The translations under genes and the position numbers were made by a program. 64,000 nucleotides of DNA from Halisarca cf. caerulea (taxonomy: Eukaryota > Porifera > Demospongiae > Chondrillida > Halisarcidae), in the NCBI GenBank assembly GCA_963170055.1, contig CAUJGJ010000064.1, positions 22,201 to 86,200 of the forward strand. Reading direction: 5' to 3'. This document shows, in pieces, positions 63,501-64,000 of this stretch (position 1 is the first letter of the stretch; every line of letters starts with the position of its first letter). The notes under the pieces were generated by a model. It worked only from the letters and a program-made list of their open reading frames with translations. It was not told where the DNA came from and ran no database searches.

Positions 63501-64000
63501 TACACCCACAGCACTTCAGAAAGTTCATGTGTGTCCACTGGGAATGTAAGTGGTGCTAGTGCCTATTATTTGTATTAGCACCAGCATATCCAACACTACA
63601 CAAATACGCCCACAGCATTTAGGAAAGGTCATCTGTGTGCACTGGGAATGTGCGTGGTGCTAGTGCCCAATATTGGTATTAGCACCAGCATATCCAACGT
63701 TACACAAATACGCCCACAGTAGTTAAGAAACTTCATTTGTGTCCACTGGGAATGTGCGTGGTGCTAGTGCCAAATATTGGTATTAGCACCAGCATATCCA
63801 ACACTACACAAATACGCCCACAGCACTTCAGAAACTTCATGTGTGTCCACTGGGAATGTGCGTGGTGCTAGTGCCCAATATTGGTATTAGCACCAGCATA
63901 TCCAACACTACACAAATACGCCCACAGCATTTAGGAGAGGTCATCTGTGTGCACTGGGAATGTGCGTGGTGCTAGTGCCCAATATTTGTATTAGCACCAG
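60560..64000 (+). repeat. 624-bp (6-monomer) higher-order repeat, running off the window
   Basis: The GGAATGTAAGTGG monomer begins at 60837, 61461, 61981, 62605 and 63541: steps of 624, 520, 624 and 936 bp. The order of monomer types is constant: the GTAAG monomer, then one with AACGTTACAC, a GTAGTTAAG tail, a CCAAAT core, a CTGGTAATG or CTGGGAATG monomer, and a TGCTTGG monomer. The 520-bp step lacks one monomer and the 936-bp step has three more. Confidence 0.87.
63655..63687 (+). other. Inverted-repeat core of the satellite monomer (representative copy)
   Basis: TGGTGCTAGTGCC and GGTATTAGCACCA flank the seven bases CAATATT. The arms pair over 13 positions; the two non-Watson-Crick positions would be G-U in a plus-strand RNA. 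The same 33 nt recur in nearly every monomer, and arm sequences are among the best conserved. In DNA it could extrude as a cruciform, in RNA fold as a hairpin. CCAATATTGG inside it is a perfect 10-bp palindrome. Function is unknown. Confidence 0.7.

Larger units (their letters stand above)
7712..64000 (+). repeat. 104-bp satellite DNA array (about 541 monomers, truncated by the window end)
   Basis: All monomers are head-to-tail in one orientation. A typical unit runs ACTGGGAATGTGCGTGG, then TGCTAGTGCC, then AATATTGGTATTAGCACCAG, CATATCCAACACTACAC, AAATACGCCCACAG, and a variable tail up to TCATGTGTGTCC; the total is 104 bp. Diagnostic variants recur at distances that are exact multiples of 104, for example 60837, 61461, 61981, 62605 and 63541. 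The central stretch is strongly conserved. Most differences fall in the ~25 bp between CCCACAG and CACTGGG. Few other insertions or inversions are apparent. Length, copy number and higher-order structure fit a subtelomeric or heterochromatic satellite. I found no CENP-B box, so a centromeric role is not supported. Confidence 0.97.

Noticed and set aside
7712..64000. CRISPR-like organisation (conserved repeat plus variable tail)
   Set aside because: The conserved part is ~75-80 bp, the tails fall into a few recurring classes rather than unique spacers, there are no cas genes, and the telomere shows this is a eukaryotic chromosome.
7712..64000. Centromeric satellite with a CENP-B box
   Set aside because: I found no match to the TTCG-N4-A-N2-CGGG pattern in the monomers, and the array sits directly inside the telomere. 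A telocentric centromere cannot be excluded, but nothing here supports it.

Overview
The window reads inward from the left end of a linear eukaryotic chromosome. It opens with 3.4 kb of CCCTAA repeats (TTAGGG on the G-rich strand) and contains no intact protein-coding gene that I can support. The TTAGGG telomere, the piggyBac-family transposon remnant and the huge satellite array fit an animal genome best. I cannot name the species.

Layout. (1) 1-3417: terminal telomere, with variant repeats concentrated on the inner side. (2) 3418-5130: a 755-bp subtelomeric block present twice in direct orientation, 958 bp apart, with a single difference seen. The copies are separated by a 203-bp interstitial telomeric tract and followed by a 108-bp perfect one. 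(3) 5239-5388: a 12-bp array, TTAGGGTTACCG, where the G-rich strand switches side at a palindrome. (4) 5389-7711: an old minisatellite with units of about 63 bp. It is split by a 1007-bp piggyBac-like element at 5688-6694 and holds a nested 21-bp minisatellite at 7156-7323. (5) 7712-64000: one uninterrupted satellite array of about 541 monomers of 104 bp, all in the same orientation, running off the window.

The satellite has a divergent telomere-side edge (7.7-10.5 kb). Next comes a region of 'CCAAATATTGG' monomers with large recent tandem duplications (2180 and 2387 bp). At about 25.5 kb it switches to monomers that mostly read CCCAATATTGG, arranged in many higher-order repeats whose spacings are multiples of 104 bp (416, 520, 624, 1144, 1352, 1456, 1872, 2080, 2288 and 2496 bp). 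Each monomer carries a 33-nt inverted-repeat core that could fold into a hairpin or cruciform.

The only gene-like material is the decayed C-terminal part of a piggyBac transposase on the minus strand inside the transposon. Open frames of 60-180 codons across the satellite result from a 104-bp period (2 modulo 3) with few stop codons and are not annotated as genes. The window looks like a clean telomere-to-satellite chromosome end. I see no evidence for an operon-like or defence-like system in it. The most informative content is the record of recombination at the chromosome end and the internal structure of the satellite.
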